A stretch of 64,000 nucleotides of DNA from Pseudomonadales bacterium. Lineage in GTDB: Bacteria > Pseudomonadota > Gammaproteobacteria > Pseudomonadales > Azotimanducaceae. Both the position numbers and the translations under genes were made by a program. Shown here piece after piece: positions 52,326 through 61,413 of the stretch. The stretch lies in NCBI GenBank assembly GCA_022827905.1, contig JAJEIQ010000001.1, positions 103,739-167,738 of the forward strand. The letters are read 5' to 3'. The notes beneath the pieces are model-generated. The model searched no databases, was not told where the DNA came from, and saw nothing but the letters and a program-made list of their open reading frames with translations. Every line of letters starts with the position of its first letter. Within the stretch, counting starts at the first letter, position 1.

Positions 52326-52892
52326 CTACATCGTGCCTTGGGCCGTGCGCTTTGCGATTGCGAGGGAATCCTCAAGCCAGTCGCGCAGGTACGGCCCGTA
52401 GCCGCGGTCCACATAGAGTTCGAAGGCATACGCGCCGGTGGCCACGACCACGGCGGGCACCTGCGCGAGGCGCGTCGGGCGGCAACCGTGCAAGGGAAAG
52501 TGGCGCTGCCGGAAGTCGAGGCCGCTGCCTGACGCCAGCACCTCGCCAGCTCCCCGGCCTTCAATTCGCAACACCGCATAAGCCGCGGACTGATCGACCG
52601 CATTGTGGAGGAGGCCGGCAAGACCCGCGCTGCATCGTTCGATCAGGGCCGATGCCGGCAGTTGCCGGCCGACCAACAACCAGTGGTCGGGACCGAGCCA
52701 AAGGCTTTGCGGCTCCTCGCCGGCAGCGCATAGCGGCGGCGCTAGGTCCAGGCGCTTTCCGGCTTCGTCCGAGGCCCCTTTCAAGACCCTTAGCGAGACG
52801 AGGGATCGATCGGTCCCACTGTCGATGCGAATGGGGTTATGGTCAGGCACGCATCCGCTCCCCGGAAGGATCGTAAAAGCAGGGATCGACAA
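52326..52892 (-). CDS. soxG: Sarcosine oxidase subunit gamma
   Basis: Position after soxA; SLWLGPDHWLLVG...FPLHGCRPTRLAQVPAVVVATGAYAFELYVDRGYGPYLRDWL. Confidence 0.78.
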   Translation of the reverse strand: MSIPAFTILPGSGCVPDHNPIRIDSGTDRSLVSLRVLKGASDEAGKRLDLAPPLCAAGEEPQSLWLGPDHWLLVGRQLPASALIERCSAGLAGLLHNAVDQSAAYAVLRIEGRGAGEVLASGSGLDFRQRHFPLHGCRPTRLAQVPAVVVATGAYAFELYVDRGYGPYLRDWLEDSLAIAKRTAQGTM

Positions 52893-55692
52893 TGCGCGCC
52901 GGCAGGTTCCGTCCGCTGTCGTAAACCAGCACCTCCTCGCCCTTGCGGCCGAAGCCGCCTTCGATCAGGCCGATGCCGATGGTCCTGCCCAGGGTCGGGC
53001 TGTCGCAGGCGCTGGTGACGAAGCCCTCACTCCGCCTTCCGCCATTGCTCCCCGTCACGAAGTGGGCGCCCGCCGGGACGCTCGCGTTCCGGTCGAGCAG
53101 TTCGAAGCCGACCAGTTGGCGCCGGTCCGTCCGCCGGTCGTTGGGACGCGCAAGCGACCGGGCGCCGATGAAGTCGCGCTGCTTTCTGTCGACCACGGCC
53201 CCAAACCCGATATCGAGGGGATTCGTGGTGCCGTCGGTATCGACGCCAACATGCACGAACCCCTTCTCGGTGCGCAGCACCATCAGCGCCTCGACGCCGA
53301 TCGGTACCAGTTTTCCGGGACCGGCTGCCGCTTGGAGCCGCTCGAATATCGACGCCGCACGGTTCGACGGAACGCTGAGTTCGTAGCTCTGCTCCCCGGA
53401 AAAACTCACGCGCTGCAGGCGATAAGGCATGCCGTCCGCCAAGTGGCCGGCGGCAAAGCGCAGGTGCGGGAAGCTGGCGGTGGAAAGATCGATCAACCCA
53501 GGCAGCGACTGCAGGACGGCACGTGCGTCCGGGCCGGCTAGGGTCGCCACCGCCCACTGGGATGTGACGTTACTCAGCACCAGCCGCATGTCGAAGAACT
53601 CGCACTGGTGCCATTCCTCGAGCCAAGCGGCGATGCGCTCCGCATTGCCCGAGGTGGTGTTGACGAGGAAGTGGTCCTCGTCCTGGCGCACGAAGACGCC
53701 ATCGTCGATGACGACGCCGTTCTCGTTGAGCATCAGCCCGTATCGCACCCGTCCGGGCTTTAAGGTCAGCACGTTGTTGACGTAGATGCGGTCGAGGAAA
53801 CGCGCCGCATCCGGCCCCTTGACCTCAATCTTGCCGAGCGGCGATCCGTCGAAAAACCCTACTGATTGGCGCACGGCCAATACCTCGCGCGCAATCGACG
53901 CGTCACGGTCATCGCCATAGAAGGCCGGCCGCTTCCAGGCACCGTAGTCATCGAAGACCGCGCCCTCGCCGGCATGCCAGTCGTGGGCGGCCAGCCGCTT
54001 CGCCGGGCGGTAGAAATCGCCGCGCCGGTTGCCGGCGATGGCGCCCATGGTCACCGGCATGAACTGCGGGCGGGCCGTGGTGGTGCCCACCTCCCCCGGC
54101 GATCTGCCCGTCAGTTGCGCGAGCAGGCTCAGGACGCCTAGATTGCTGGTCTTGCCCTGGTCCACCGCCATGCCGGCCGTGGTGTAGCGTTTCATGTGCT
54201 CGACGGAGACGTAGTTTTCGCGCACGGCCAGTTCGATGTCGGCGGCGGTCACGTCGTGCTGGAAGTCCACCCACTGGCGGCCGGTTCGCACCGGCGCCAC
54301 CGTACAGGGCCGGACGCTGGAGCCGTTCTCCCAGCCGAAGCTGCCGCTAGCGGCGCCGACAACATCCAGATCTGCGGGATCCTTGTCCGGCACGAAGCAG
54401 TGGCGCCGTTCGTCGTACCGAAGCTTGCCGCCTGCTTGGGAGTAGAGTTGCGTCGTCGGGTTCAGCCCTCCCGACATGGCGATGAGGTCGCAGTCCACCT
54501 GCTTGGTCGTTTCGTTCGCGGCGGCGAAGCGGAGACCCCGGACGCCTGAAGATCCCCTGGCGGTCAGCGGCGTGGCGCCCGGATGCACGGCAATGCCGCG
54601 TTCCTCTGCGGCGTCCAGCAACTCCCGCTCGACATCGCCACGCGTATCGACGATGGCGCGCACCGCCGTTCCGGCATCGTGCACGGCAAGCAGCGAATGC
54701 CACCCGGCATCGTTGTTGACCACCCCGGCAACCCGCTGTCCGCAGTTCACCGCATAGCGCCCCACATAGGCATGGACGGCACCGGCCAGCATGATTCCGG
54801 GCAGGTCGTTGTTGCCGAACAGCATGGGCTGCTCGGTCGCGCCGGTGGCCAGCACGATGCGTCTCGCCCGCACCTTATGGAAAGTCTCCACCGGGCCGTC
54901 ACTTCGGTAGGCGGCGCTCCGATCATGGATGGTCACCAGGTTGTGGTCGTAGCAGCCGGCGGCCGTGGCATTGGCCATGAGCCGGACGTTGTCCATGCCG
55001 TCCAGCTCGGCAAGGGCCGCTTCCAGCCAATCGTCGGAAGCAGCGCCATCGATCGCCATCGGATCGTGCAGCAGGGAACCGCCGAACGCCACATCCTGTT
55101 CGACAACCAGAACATCCTCGCCGCGGCGGCCCGCTTCGAGCGCTGCCGCTAGGCCCGAAGGGCCGGAACCCACAACCAGCACGTCGCAGTGACTGTTCAG
55201 GTGCCGGTAGCGCGTGCGGTCGGTCCCATCGGGAAGGCGTCCGATGCCTGCGGTGCGGCGCACCGCCCACTCGAAGGCCCGCCAACTCGGCCATTTGAAC
55301 ATCTTGTAGTAGAAGCCCGCCGGCCAGAGGCGGTGCGTGAAATCTAGCGCACGCCCTAGGTCGAAGTTGACGGAAGGGAAACAGTTCTGGGATTGGGCGA
55401 CCAGCCCGTCGAGCGCCGGCATGACGGTGGCGCGGATGGAGGGGATCTTCCCGGACCCCCAATCCACGCTGAACAGCGCATTGGGTTCCTCTACGCCCGC
55501 CGACAGCACGCCCCGAGGGCGATGCAGCTTCATGCTGCGCCCCATGACCTTCACCCCATTCGCCAGCAGTGCCGAGGCCAGGGTGTCGCCGGGATGGCCG
55601 AGGTAGCGGCGCCCGTCGAACCTGAAGGCGACGGTGCGCGTCCGGTCGATGCGGCCGCCCTGAGCCTTGCGCAAGGGCTGGGACGGGCTCAT
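52843..55692 (-). CDS. soxA: Sarcosine oxidase subunit alpha
   Basis: FRFDGRRYLGHPGDTLASALLANGVKVMGRSMKLHRPRG; VVGSGPSGLAAALEAGRRGEDVLVVEQD; C-terminal GcvT domain. Confidence 0.93.
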   Translation of the reverse strand: MSPSQPLRKAQGGRIDRTRTVAFRFDGRRYLGHPGDTLASALLANGVKVMGRSMKLHRPRGVLSAGVEEPNALFSVDWGSGKIPSIRATVMPALDGLVAQSQNCFPSVNFDLGRALDFTHRLWPAGFYYKMFKWPSWRAFEWAVRRTAGIGRLPDGTDRTRYRHLNSHCDVLVVGSGPSGLAAALEAGRRGEDVLVVEQDVAFGGSLLHDPMAIDGAASDDWLEAALAELDGMDNVRLMANATAAGCYDHNLVTIHDRSAAYRSDGPVETFHKVRARRIVLATGATEQPMLFGNNDLPGIMLAGAVHAYVGRYAVNCGQRVAGVVNNDAGWHSLLAVHDAGTAVRAIVDTRGDVERELLDAAEERGIAVHPGATPLTARGSSGVRGLRFAAANETTKQVDCDLIAMSGGLNPTTQLYSQAGGKLRYDERRHCFVPDKDPADLDVVGAASGSFGWENGSSVRPCTVAPVRTGRQWVDFQHDVTAADIELAVRENYVSVEHMKRYTTAGMAVDQGKTSNLGVLSLLAQLTGRSPGEVGTTTARPQFMPVTMGAIAGNRRGDFYRPAKRLAAHDWHAGEGAVFDDYGAWKRPAFYGDDRDASIAREVLAVRQSVGFFDGSPLGKIEVKGPDAARFLDRIYVNNVLTLKPGRVRYGLMLNENGVVIDDGVFVRQDEDHFLVNTTSGNAERIAAWLEEWHQCEFFDMRLVLSNVTSQWAVATLAGPDARAVLQSLPGLIDLSTASFPHLRFAAGHLADGMPYRLQRVSFSGEQSYELSVPSNRAASIFERLQAAAGPGKLVPIGVEALMVLRTEKGFVHVGVDTDGTTNPLDIGFGAVVDRKQRDFIGARSLARPNDRRTDRRQLVGFELLDRNASVPAGAHFVTGSNGGRRSEGFVTSACDSPTLGRTIGIGLIEGGFGRKGEEVLVYDSGRNLPARIVDPCFYDPSGERMRA

Positions 55693-55994
55693 CGGCCGCC
55701 GTCCGCTTGCGATTCGTTCGAGCAGTCCACGACCGGAGGGGCCTCCCCCGCCCCGTAGACCGCGTGTATCCGGTGGGTGACGGTATCGCGGACGACATTG
55801 AACCACTGGCCGCAGCCGTGGCTGTGACACCAGCGTTCGTGAACCAGCCCCTTCGGGTTGTCACGGGCGAATAGATAGTCGGCCCATGCCTGGTCGCCGA
55901 CATCAGTTTGCGGGATCGACCCGGGCACTTCGCCGCCGTAACGGAACTCGGCCTCGTCCCGCTCGCCGCAGTACGGGCAGGGGATGCGCAGCAT
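55689..55994 (-). CDS. soxD: Sarcosine oxidase subunit delta
   Basis: MLRIPCPYCGERDEAEFRYGGEVPG...HERWCHSHGCGQWFNVVRDTVTHRI. Confidence 0.93.
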   Translation of the reverse strand: MLRIPCPYCGERDEAEFRYGGEVPGSIPQTDVGDQAWADYLFARDNPKGLVHERWCHSHGCGQWFNVVRDTVTHRIHAVYGAGEAPPVVDCSNESQADGGR

Positions 55995-57238
55995 CAGTGC
56001 GCCACCCCCGATGCCGCACCCTCGTCGATGAGCGCCCCGCTCTCGAACCGGTCGAGCCCGAAATCGGCGATCAACGGATGCGGCGCATCATGCGCCACCG
56101 TATGCGCCATGGTCTCGCCGCCGGCCGGGATCGCCTTGTAGCCGCCAGTGCCCCAGCCGCCGCTGAGATACAGGTTCTTGACGGGCGTTAAGCCCATGAT
56201 CGGCGTCGTATCCGGGGTGATGTCCACGATCCCCGCCCACTGCCGCATCAGGCGCAGGCGGCTGAAAGCGGGAAACAGCTCGATCAGCGCCGCCAGGTTC
56301 TCCTCAAGCAGCGGAATCCCGCCCCGTTGCGCGTAGCTGTTGTAGCCGTCCGCACCGCCGCCGAGGACCAGCTCTCCGCGGTCGCTCTGGCTGACGTAGG
56401 CGTGGATCGCCGGCGAGAGCACCACCGTGTCGAGGCACGGCTTGATCGGCTCGCTGACCATCGCCTGCAGCGCCATGCTGGTGATGGGCACCCGGAACCC
56501 TGCTTTCGCCGCCAACACGCTGGTATGCCCGGCCACGCAGATGCAGACCTTCTCCGCCGCGATGGATCCGCGGCTGGTCGTAACGCCGGCAACCCGTCCG
56601 TCGGCGATGTCGAAACCGGTGACCTCGCACTGCTGGACGATGGACACGCCGAGCGCGTTCGCCGCGCGGGCATAGCCCCAGGCAACGGCATCGTGACGGG
56701 AAATGCCGCCCCGGCGCTGAATGAACCCACCATGCACCGGAAAGCGCGCGTCGAGATTGAGCAGCGGCACGAGCTTGCCGATTTCCGAGGGCGTCATCAC
56801 CTCGGAGTCGATGCCGTTGATGCGGATGGCATTCGTCCAGCGGCGCAGGGCTTCCATTTCGTGGTGGCTGTGCGCCAGCGTCAGGATGCCGCGCTGGCTG
56901 AGCATGACGTTGAAGTTGAGTTCCCGGCTTAAGTTCTCGTAGAGCTTGAGCGAGCGCTCGAAGAACGCCGCGCTCTGCGGCCAGAAGTAGTTCGAGCGCG
57001 TCACCTGGGTGTTGCGCCCGGTGTTGCCGCCGCCGAGCCAGCCCTTTTCCAGGACGGCGACGTTCGTGATGCCGTGGTTTTTGGCGAGATAGTAGGCGGT
57101 GGCGAGGCCATGGCCGCCGGCGCCTATCACGATGACATCGTAGCTTCGCTCCGGTTCGGCGGAACGCCACGCCTTGGGCCAACCACGATGGCCGCGCAAT
57201 GCCCGCCCGACCAGCGCCGGGAACGAATAACCCCTCAC
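55994..57238 (-). CDS. soxB: Sarcosine oxidase subunit beta (GTG start)
   Basis: SYDVIVIGAGGHGLATAYYLAKNHGITNVAVLEKGWLGGGNTGRNTQVTRSNYF; YLSGGWGTGGYKAIPAGG. Confidence 0.93.
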   Translation of the reverse strand: MRGYSFPALVGRALRGHRGWPKAWRSAEPERSYDVIVIGAGGHGLATAYYLAKNHGITNVAVLEKGWLGGGNTGRNTQVTRSNYFWPQSAAFFERSLKLYENLSRELNFNVMLSQRGILTLAHSHHEMEALRRWTNAIRINGIDSEVMTPSEIGKLVPLLNLDARFPVHGGFIQRRGGISRHDAVAWGYARAANALGVSIVQQCEVTGFDIADGRVAGVTTSRGSIAAEKVCICVAGHTSVLAAKAGFRVPITSMALQAMVSEPIKPCLDTVVLSPAIHAYVSQSDRGELVLGGGADGYNSYAQRGGIPLLEENLAALIELFPAFSRLRLMRQWAGIVDITPDTTPIMGLTPVKNLYLSGGWGTGGYKAIPAGGETMAHTVAHDAPHPLIADFGLDRFESGALIDEGAASGVAH

Positions 57239-59031
57239 GATTCGCCCGTAGCGGGAACCGAGTGGGCATCGATCCAGCGCTGCATCCGGTTGTCCAGAAC
57301 CTTCAACGGCAACGAACCGCCAGTGAGCAGCTCGACGTGGAACGCCCGCAGGTCGAACCGGTCCCCGAGCGCCTCCTCGGCGCGCTGGCGCAGTTCGCGG
57401 ATCTTCAGTTCGCCGTGCTTGTAGGCCGTGGCTTGGCCGGGATAGGTGATGTAGCGGTCCACTTCGGCAATCACGTTCTTTCGGGTCAGGCCGGTGTTGG
57501 CCAGCATGAAGTCGATGGCCTCCTGCCGGGTCCAGCCCATGGCGTGCAGGCCGGGGTCCACGACCAGGCGCGCGGCCCGCCACATGTCGTAGATCAGGCG
57601 GCCGAAGCGCTCGTAGGGGGTGGCGTAGATGCCCATTTCCTCGCCGAGGAACTCGCTGTACAGGCCCCAGCCCTCGCCGAAGGCGTGGAAGTAGTAGAAG
57701 CGCCGCCAGTCGGGGAGGTCCTCGTTCTCGCCTTGGAACGAGAACTGCAGGTGGTGGCCCGGCACCGACTCGTGCAGGCCCAAGGCGGGCAGCTCGTAGA
57801 GCGGACGGCTCGCCAGGTCGTAAAGGTTCACGAAGTACCGGCCGGCGCGGGTGCCGTCGGCGGCGCCGGGCTGGTAGAAGGCCGTGGGAGTCAGGGGCGC
57901 GATCTGTTCGGGAATTACGCTGATGCCGTAGGGGTTGCTGGGCAGCCGGGAGAAGAACTGCGGCAACCGGGCCTCGATGGTCTTGCCGATCCACGCGACG
58001 CGATGCAGATAGGTCTCTTCATCGGCGGCGTAGAACTGGGGGTCGGAGCGCAGGAAGGCCAGGAATGCGGCGAAGTCGCCCTCGAAATCGACCTCGCGCA
58101 TCACGGCTTCCATTTCGCCGCGAATGCGATCGACCTCGCGGCGGCCGAGGGCGTGAATGGCGGGGGCATCCGTGTCCAAGCTGGTGTAGTAGCGCAGTGC
58201 GTGGTCATAGGCCGCCCGCCCGCCGGGCAGGGAGGAAAGCCCCACCGAGGTTCGGCAGGCCGGTTCGTAGCTCTCGGCGTAGAAGTCCGCGAAGGCCCGG
58301 TAGGCGGGGTTGACGACGTCGTCGATCACGCGCAGCGCCTCGCCGCGCAACGCCTCGCGCACCGCCGGGGCAAGCGAGTCGGGCATGGCCGCGAACGGCT
58401 TGGCGAACACGCTGGCCTCCGGAGTCTCCGAAATGTAGTCGATGATCGACTTCCCGTAGCCCTGGAGCGACGCGCAAGGCTGGGTGTAGCCGCCTTCCAT
58501 GCCGGCCCGCATCAGGTCGATGTTCTGCCGGGCGTACGGACCGAACCCCGTCAGGCGCACGAGCAGATCCCGGTAGTCCTGCTCTGAGGCATAGGGCGTC
58601 GCCTGGATCAGGTCCGCGAAGCGACTGTGCCAGCCGCCGAAGGAGTTGATGGTGAAGAAGCGGGTGCCGAAGTCCAGGTTGCGCCGTTCGTGGGTCAGCA
58701 TCCACTCGAAGGCTTCGTAGTGTTCGCGATTGGCCGGGCTCAGCTCCCGCGCATCGATCTCCTCAAGTCCGGCGATGGCCCGGTCGAGCCTGGCGACCCG
58801 GGCCGCGAGCGCTTCGGGGCTGAGGTCGTCCACCCGGTCTCGGTACCGGTTCTCCCCCCACAAGGCTGCCGCCAGCGGCGCGGCTTGCACCTGGGCTTCC
58901 CAGAATTCCGCCATGAGCATCTCCAGCGATTCGTCGGAGGGCGAGGCATGCGCCATTCCGACGGCCAAGAGAACGATGGCGAAAACGATGCATCGGTAAG
59001 AGCCGATGCGCGAAATCCGATGTGCGTTCAT
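57235..59031 (-). CDS. DUF885 family exported protein (copy 2)
   Basis: Signal peptide; LGLHESVPGHHLQFSF; EGWGLYSEFLGEEMG; stop overlaps soxB GTG start. Confidence 0.88.
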   Translation of the reverse strand: MNAHRISRIGSYRCIVFAIVLLAVGMAHASPSDESLEMLMAEFWEAQVQAAPLAAALWGENRYRDRVDDLSPEALAARVARLDRAIAGLEEIDARELSPANREHYEAFEWMLTHERRNLDFGTRFFTINSFGGWHSRFADLIQATPYASEQDYRDLLVRLTGFGPYARQNIDLMRAGMEGGYTQPCASLQGYGKSIIDYISETPEASVFAKPFAAMPDSLAPAVREALRGEALRVIDDVVNPAYRAFADFYAESYEPACRTSVGLSSLPGGRAAYDHALRYYTSLDTDAPAIHALGRREVDRIRGEMEAVMREVDFEGDFAAFLAFLRSDPQFYAADEETYLHRVAWIGKTIEARLPQFFSRLPSNPYGISVIPEQIAPLTPTAFYQPGAADGTRAGRYFVNLYDLASRPLYELPALGLHESVPGHHLQFSFQGENEDLPDWRRFYYFHAFGEGWGLYSEFLGEEMGIYATPYERFGRLIYDMWRAARLVVDPGLHAMGWTRQEAIDFMLANTGLTRKNVIAEVDRYITYPGQATAYKHGELKIRELRQRAEEALGDRFDLRAFHVELLTGGSLPLKVLDNRMQRWIDAHSVPATGES

Positions 59032-59222
59032 GCTTTCAACCTGCGTGATTGGGGACGATTGCCTGCCCACTGTTGTTTCAGGACGCACTGCCTCGACATT
59101 CGCTCAGCCCATGCGGGCGCTCGTCTTCCCGACGTGCGCACTTCCCGACGTGCGGATTGACCCGCCCGCGCCCGCTGCTCAAAATCGGACGTTCAAGGAG
59201 AGTCTCAACGCAGGGAGACGAG

Positions 59223-61196
59223 ATGAAGTCCACGCATTCTATCCGCCACCTCGCCCGAACGCTCCTGGCATTCGCCGTTTGCATCGGCTCGCCAGCTCAT
59301 TCGGTCGCACAACTTTCGGCAACCGGGGAAAGCGCCGACCCGACTAGGACGACCGACATCGAAACCAAGCCCGAACCACAGGCGCCGTCGGCGTCGTTCG
59401 AGCCCTACCTGGACGGGGTGATGAACGCCCTGTTCGAGGATTACGACCTGGTGGGGGCGGTGTTCTCGCTCGTTTACGATGGGCAGCCCGCATTTTCCAA
59501 GGGCTACGGCTACGCGGACTTGGAATCGCGCACACCGGCGGACCCAGCCGTACACCTGTTCCGACCCGGTTCCGTCTCGAAACTCATCACCTGGACGGCC
59601 GTGATGCAGCTCTTCGAACAGGGCAAGGTGCGACTCGATGCGCCGGTCAGCGAGTACATCGATCAGTTCCCCACTCCTGGCAGCTACGGCGCCGTCACCC
59701 TGGAGCACGCGCTCACCCATACGCCGGGGCTCGAGGACGGGGGCATAGGCTACCTCTTCGCCGAGTCGGCGGACGACCTCGTGCCCTTGGCGGAATCGCT
59801 GGCAACCCATGCGCCGACGCAGCAGTGGCCCCCGGGCACGGCCGCGGCCTACTCGAACTGGACGACGGCGCTGGCGGGCCTGGTGGTGGCCAACGTTTCC
59901 GGCATGACCTTCGAGGAGTACGTGGCGCGCAACATCTTTGAACCGCTCGGCATGCGCCACTCCAGTTTCGATGAGCCCTTGCCCGCGCCCCTCGATGCCA
60001 ACATGGCCACCGGCTATTCCGACGTCGGCAAGGGTCTCGAGGTGCTCGGCTACGAGTACATCCGGAACTTCGGGCCCGCCGGCGCCCTGGCAGCCACCGC
60101 CGACGACATGGCGCGCTTCATCGTGGCCCACGTGAACGGCGGGGAACTGAACGGCGCCCGCATCCTTAAGCCCGAGACCGCGCGACTGATGCACTCGAGG
60201 CTCTTCGGCCCGGTCGAGGGCCTGCCCGGCATGGCGCACGGCTTCATGGAGCTCTGGCACAACGGCCATCGCTTCGTGGGGCATGGCGGCGACACGATCG
60301 CATTTCATTCCGATCTGGCGATCGACCCGGACCGGGGATTCGGGTTCTACGTCTCCTTCAACGCGCCCGACGGCGGCCAGGCGCGGGACGTGGTAACCCG
60401 CGCCGTGCTCAACTACTTCTATCCCGAAGCCGCCCCGGCGGAATCGGCCCCGCCCCCCGAGGGCACGGCCGAGCGGGTCGCCAACATCGTCGGGGCCTAC
60501 CGCGCCAACCGGCGTTCGCACACGAAGCTGGAAGCGGTGGCCGGGCTAGCGGCCGACATCCCGATCGTTCCCGGCAACGACGGCCGCATCGTCTTGGCCC
60601 TGCCGATGTTCGGCGGCGAGTACGAGGAAGTGGAGCCCTACGTCTTCCGCGAGGTCAACGGACGGTCGATGCTGGCATTCGAGACCGACGCATCCGGCGC
60701 CGTGGTTCGCGCGTTGCCGAGCATGCCGATCATCGCCTTCGACAAGCTGGCCTTCCACGAGACCGCCGGCAACCACCAGCTGGTGATCGCCTTGGCGCTG
60801 CTCGCCGCCCTGTTCGTCGTCATCAACGCGGTGCGCAACCGGTCCGCCATTCGCGCCTCCGGCGGCACAGGCGCCCGGGCGACATGGACGTTGTTGGGAC
60901 TGTCCATCGTCAACCTGGCGTTCGTGCTGGGATTCGTCGCCCTGTTCGCAACCGCGGTCCAAGACCCCGTGTCGGCCATGTTCAACTTCCCGCCCACCGG
61001 CACCGGCGCGCTGCTGATCCTGCCCATCGCCGGCGCTCTGCTGACCCTGGCGACCCTGGGATTCGGGGCGCTCCTGTGGGCACGCGGCACCTGGAACTTG
61101 GCCAAGCGCCTGCGCTACACCTACGTGACGGTCGTCAACGTGCTGTTCGTACTGGTTCTCAACTACTGGAACATGATTGGCTGGAACTACTACTGA
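59223..61196 (+). CDS. Serine hydrolase, class C beta-lactamase fold (copy 3) with C-terminal multi-TM domain
   Basis: SVSK (SxxK), AYSN (YxN), HGGDT; several hydrophobic helices from LVIALALLAALFVVINAV to the C-terminus. Confidence 0.88.
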   Translation: MKSTHSIRHLARTLLAFAVCIGSPAHSVAQLSATGESADPTRTTDIETKPEPQAPSASFEPYLDGVMNALFEDYDLVGAVFSLVYDGQPAFSKGYGYADLESRTPADPAVHLFRPGSVSKLITWTAVMQLFEQGKVRLDAPVSEYIDQFPTPGSYGAVTLEHALTHTPGLEDGGIGYLFAESADDLVPLAESLATHAPTQQWPPGTAAAYSNWTTALAGLVVANVSGMTFEEYVARNIFEPLGMRHSSFDEPLPAPLDANMATGYSDVGKGLEVLGYEYIRNFGPAGALAATADDMARFIVAHVNGGELNGARILKPETARLMHSRLFGPVEGLPGMAHGFMELWHNGHRFVGHGGDTIAFHSDLAIDPDRGFGFYVSFNAPDGGQARDVVTRAVLNYFYPEAAPAESAPPPEGTAERVANIVGAYRANRRSHTKLEAVAGLAADIPIVPGNDGRIVLALPMFGGEYEEVEPYVFREVNGRSMLAFETDASGAVVRALPSMPIIAFDKLAFHETAGNHQLVIALALLAALFVVINAVRNRSAIRASGGTGARATWTLLGLSIVNLAFVLGFVALFATAVQDPVSAMFNFPPTGTGALLILPIAGALLTLATLGFGALLWARGTWNLAKRLRYTYVTVVNVLFVLVLNYWNMIGWNYY

Positions 61197-61214
61197 AACA
61201 CCCACACGCCTCGC

Positions 61215-61341
61215 AGCAATTCTCACTTTGCCGGAGCGAGGGCATAACGAACCGAAGGTTCGCGCCCTCGAATGTTGCGCTCAACATGCGCGGGACTCCA
61301 TCGAGGGCGGGACGCCCTCGCTCCGGGGAGCCTTCAGCTTA
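61215..61341. repeat. Hairpin repeat locus 4: paired hairpins, one with a nested loop stem
   Basis: AGCAATTCTCACTTTG edge; CCGGAGCGAGGGCATAACGAACCGAAGGTTCGCGCCCTCGA; TCGAGGGCGGGACGCCCTCGCTCCGGGGAGCCTTCAGCTTA. Confidence 0.85.
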
Positions 61342-61413
61342 CCCATAGAATGGTTGCAAGGCAGCGGCAACACTGTTCCAATCATTGGGGAAGGATCACT
61401 TAGGAGCGATCGG

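Noticed and set aside
55994-57994. 666-aa ORF as the SoxB start
   Set aside because: The extra N-terminus is an out-of-frame reading of DUF885; SoxB homology begins at GTG 57238.
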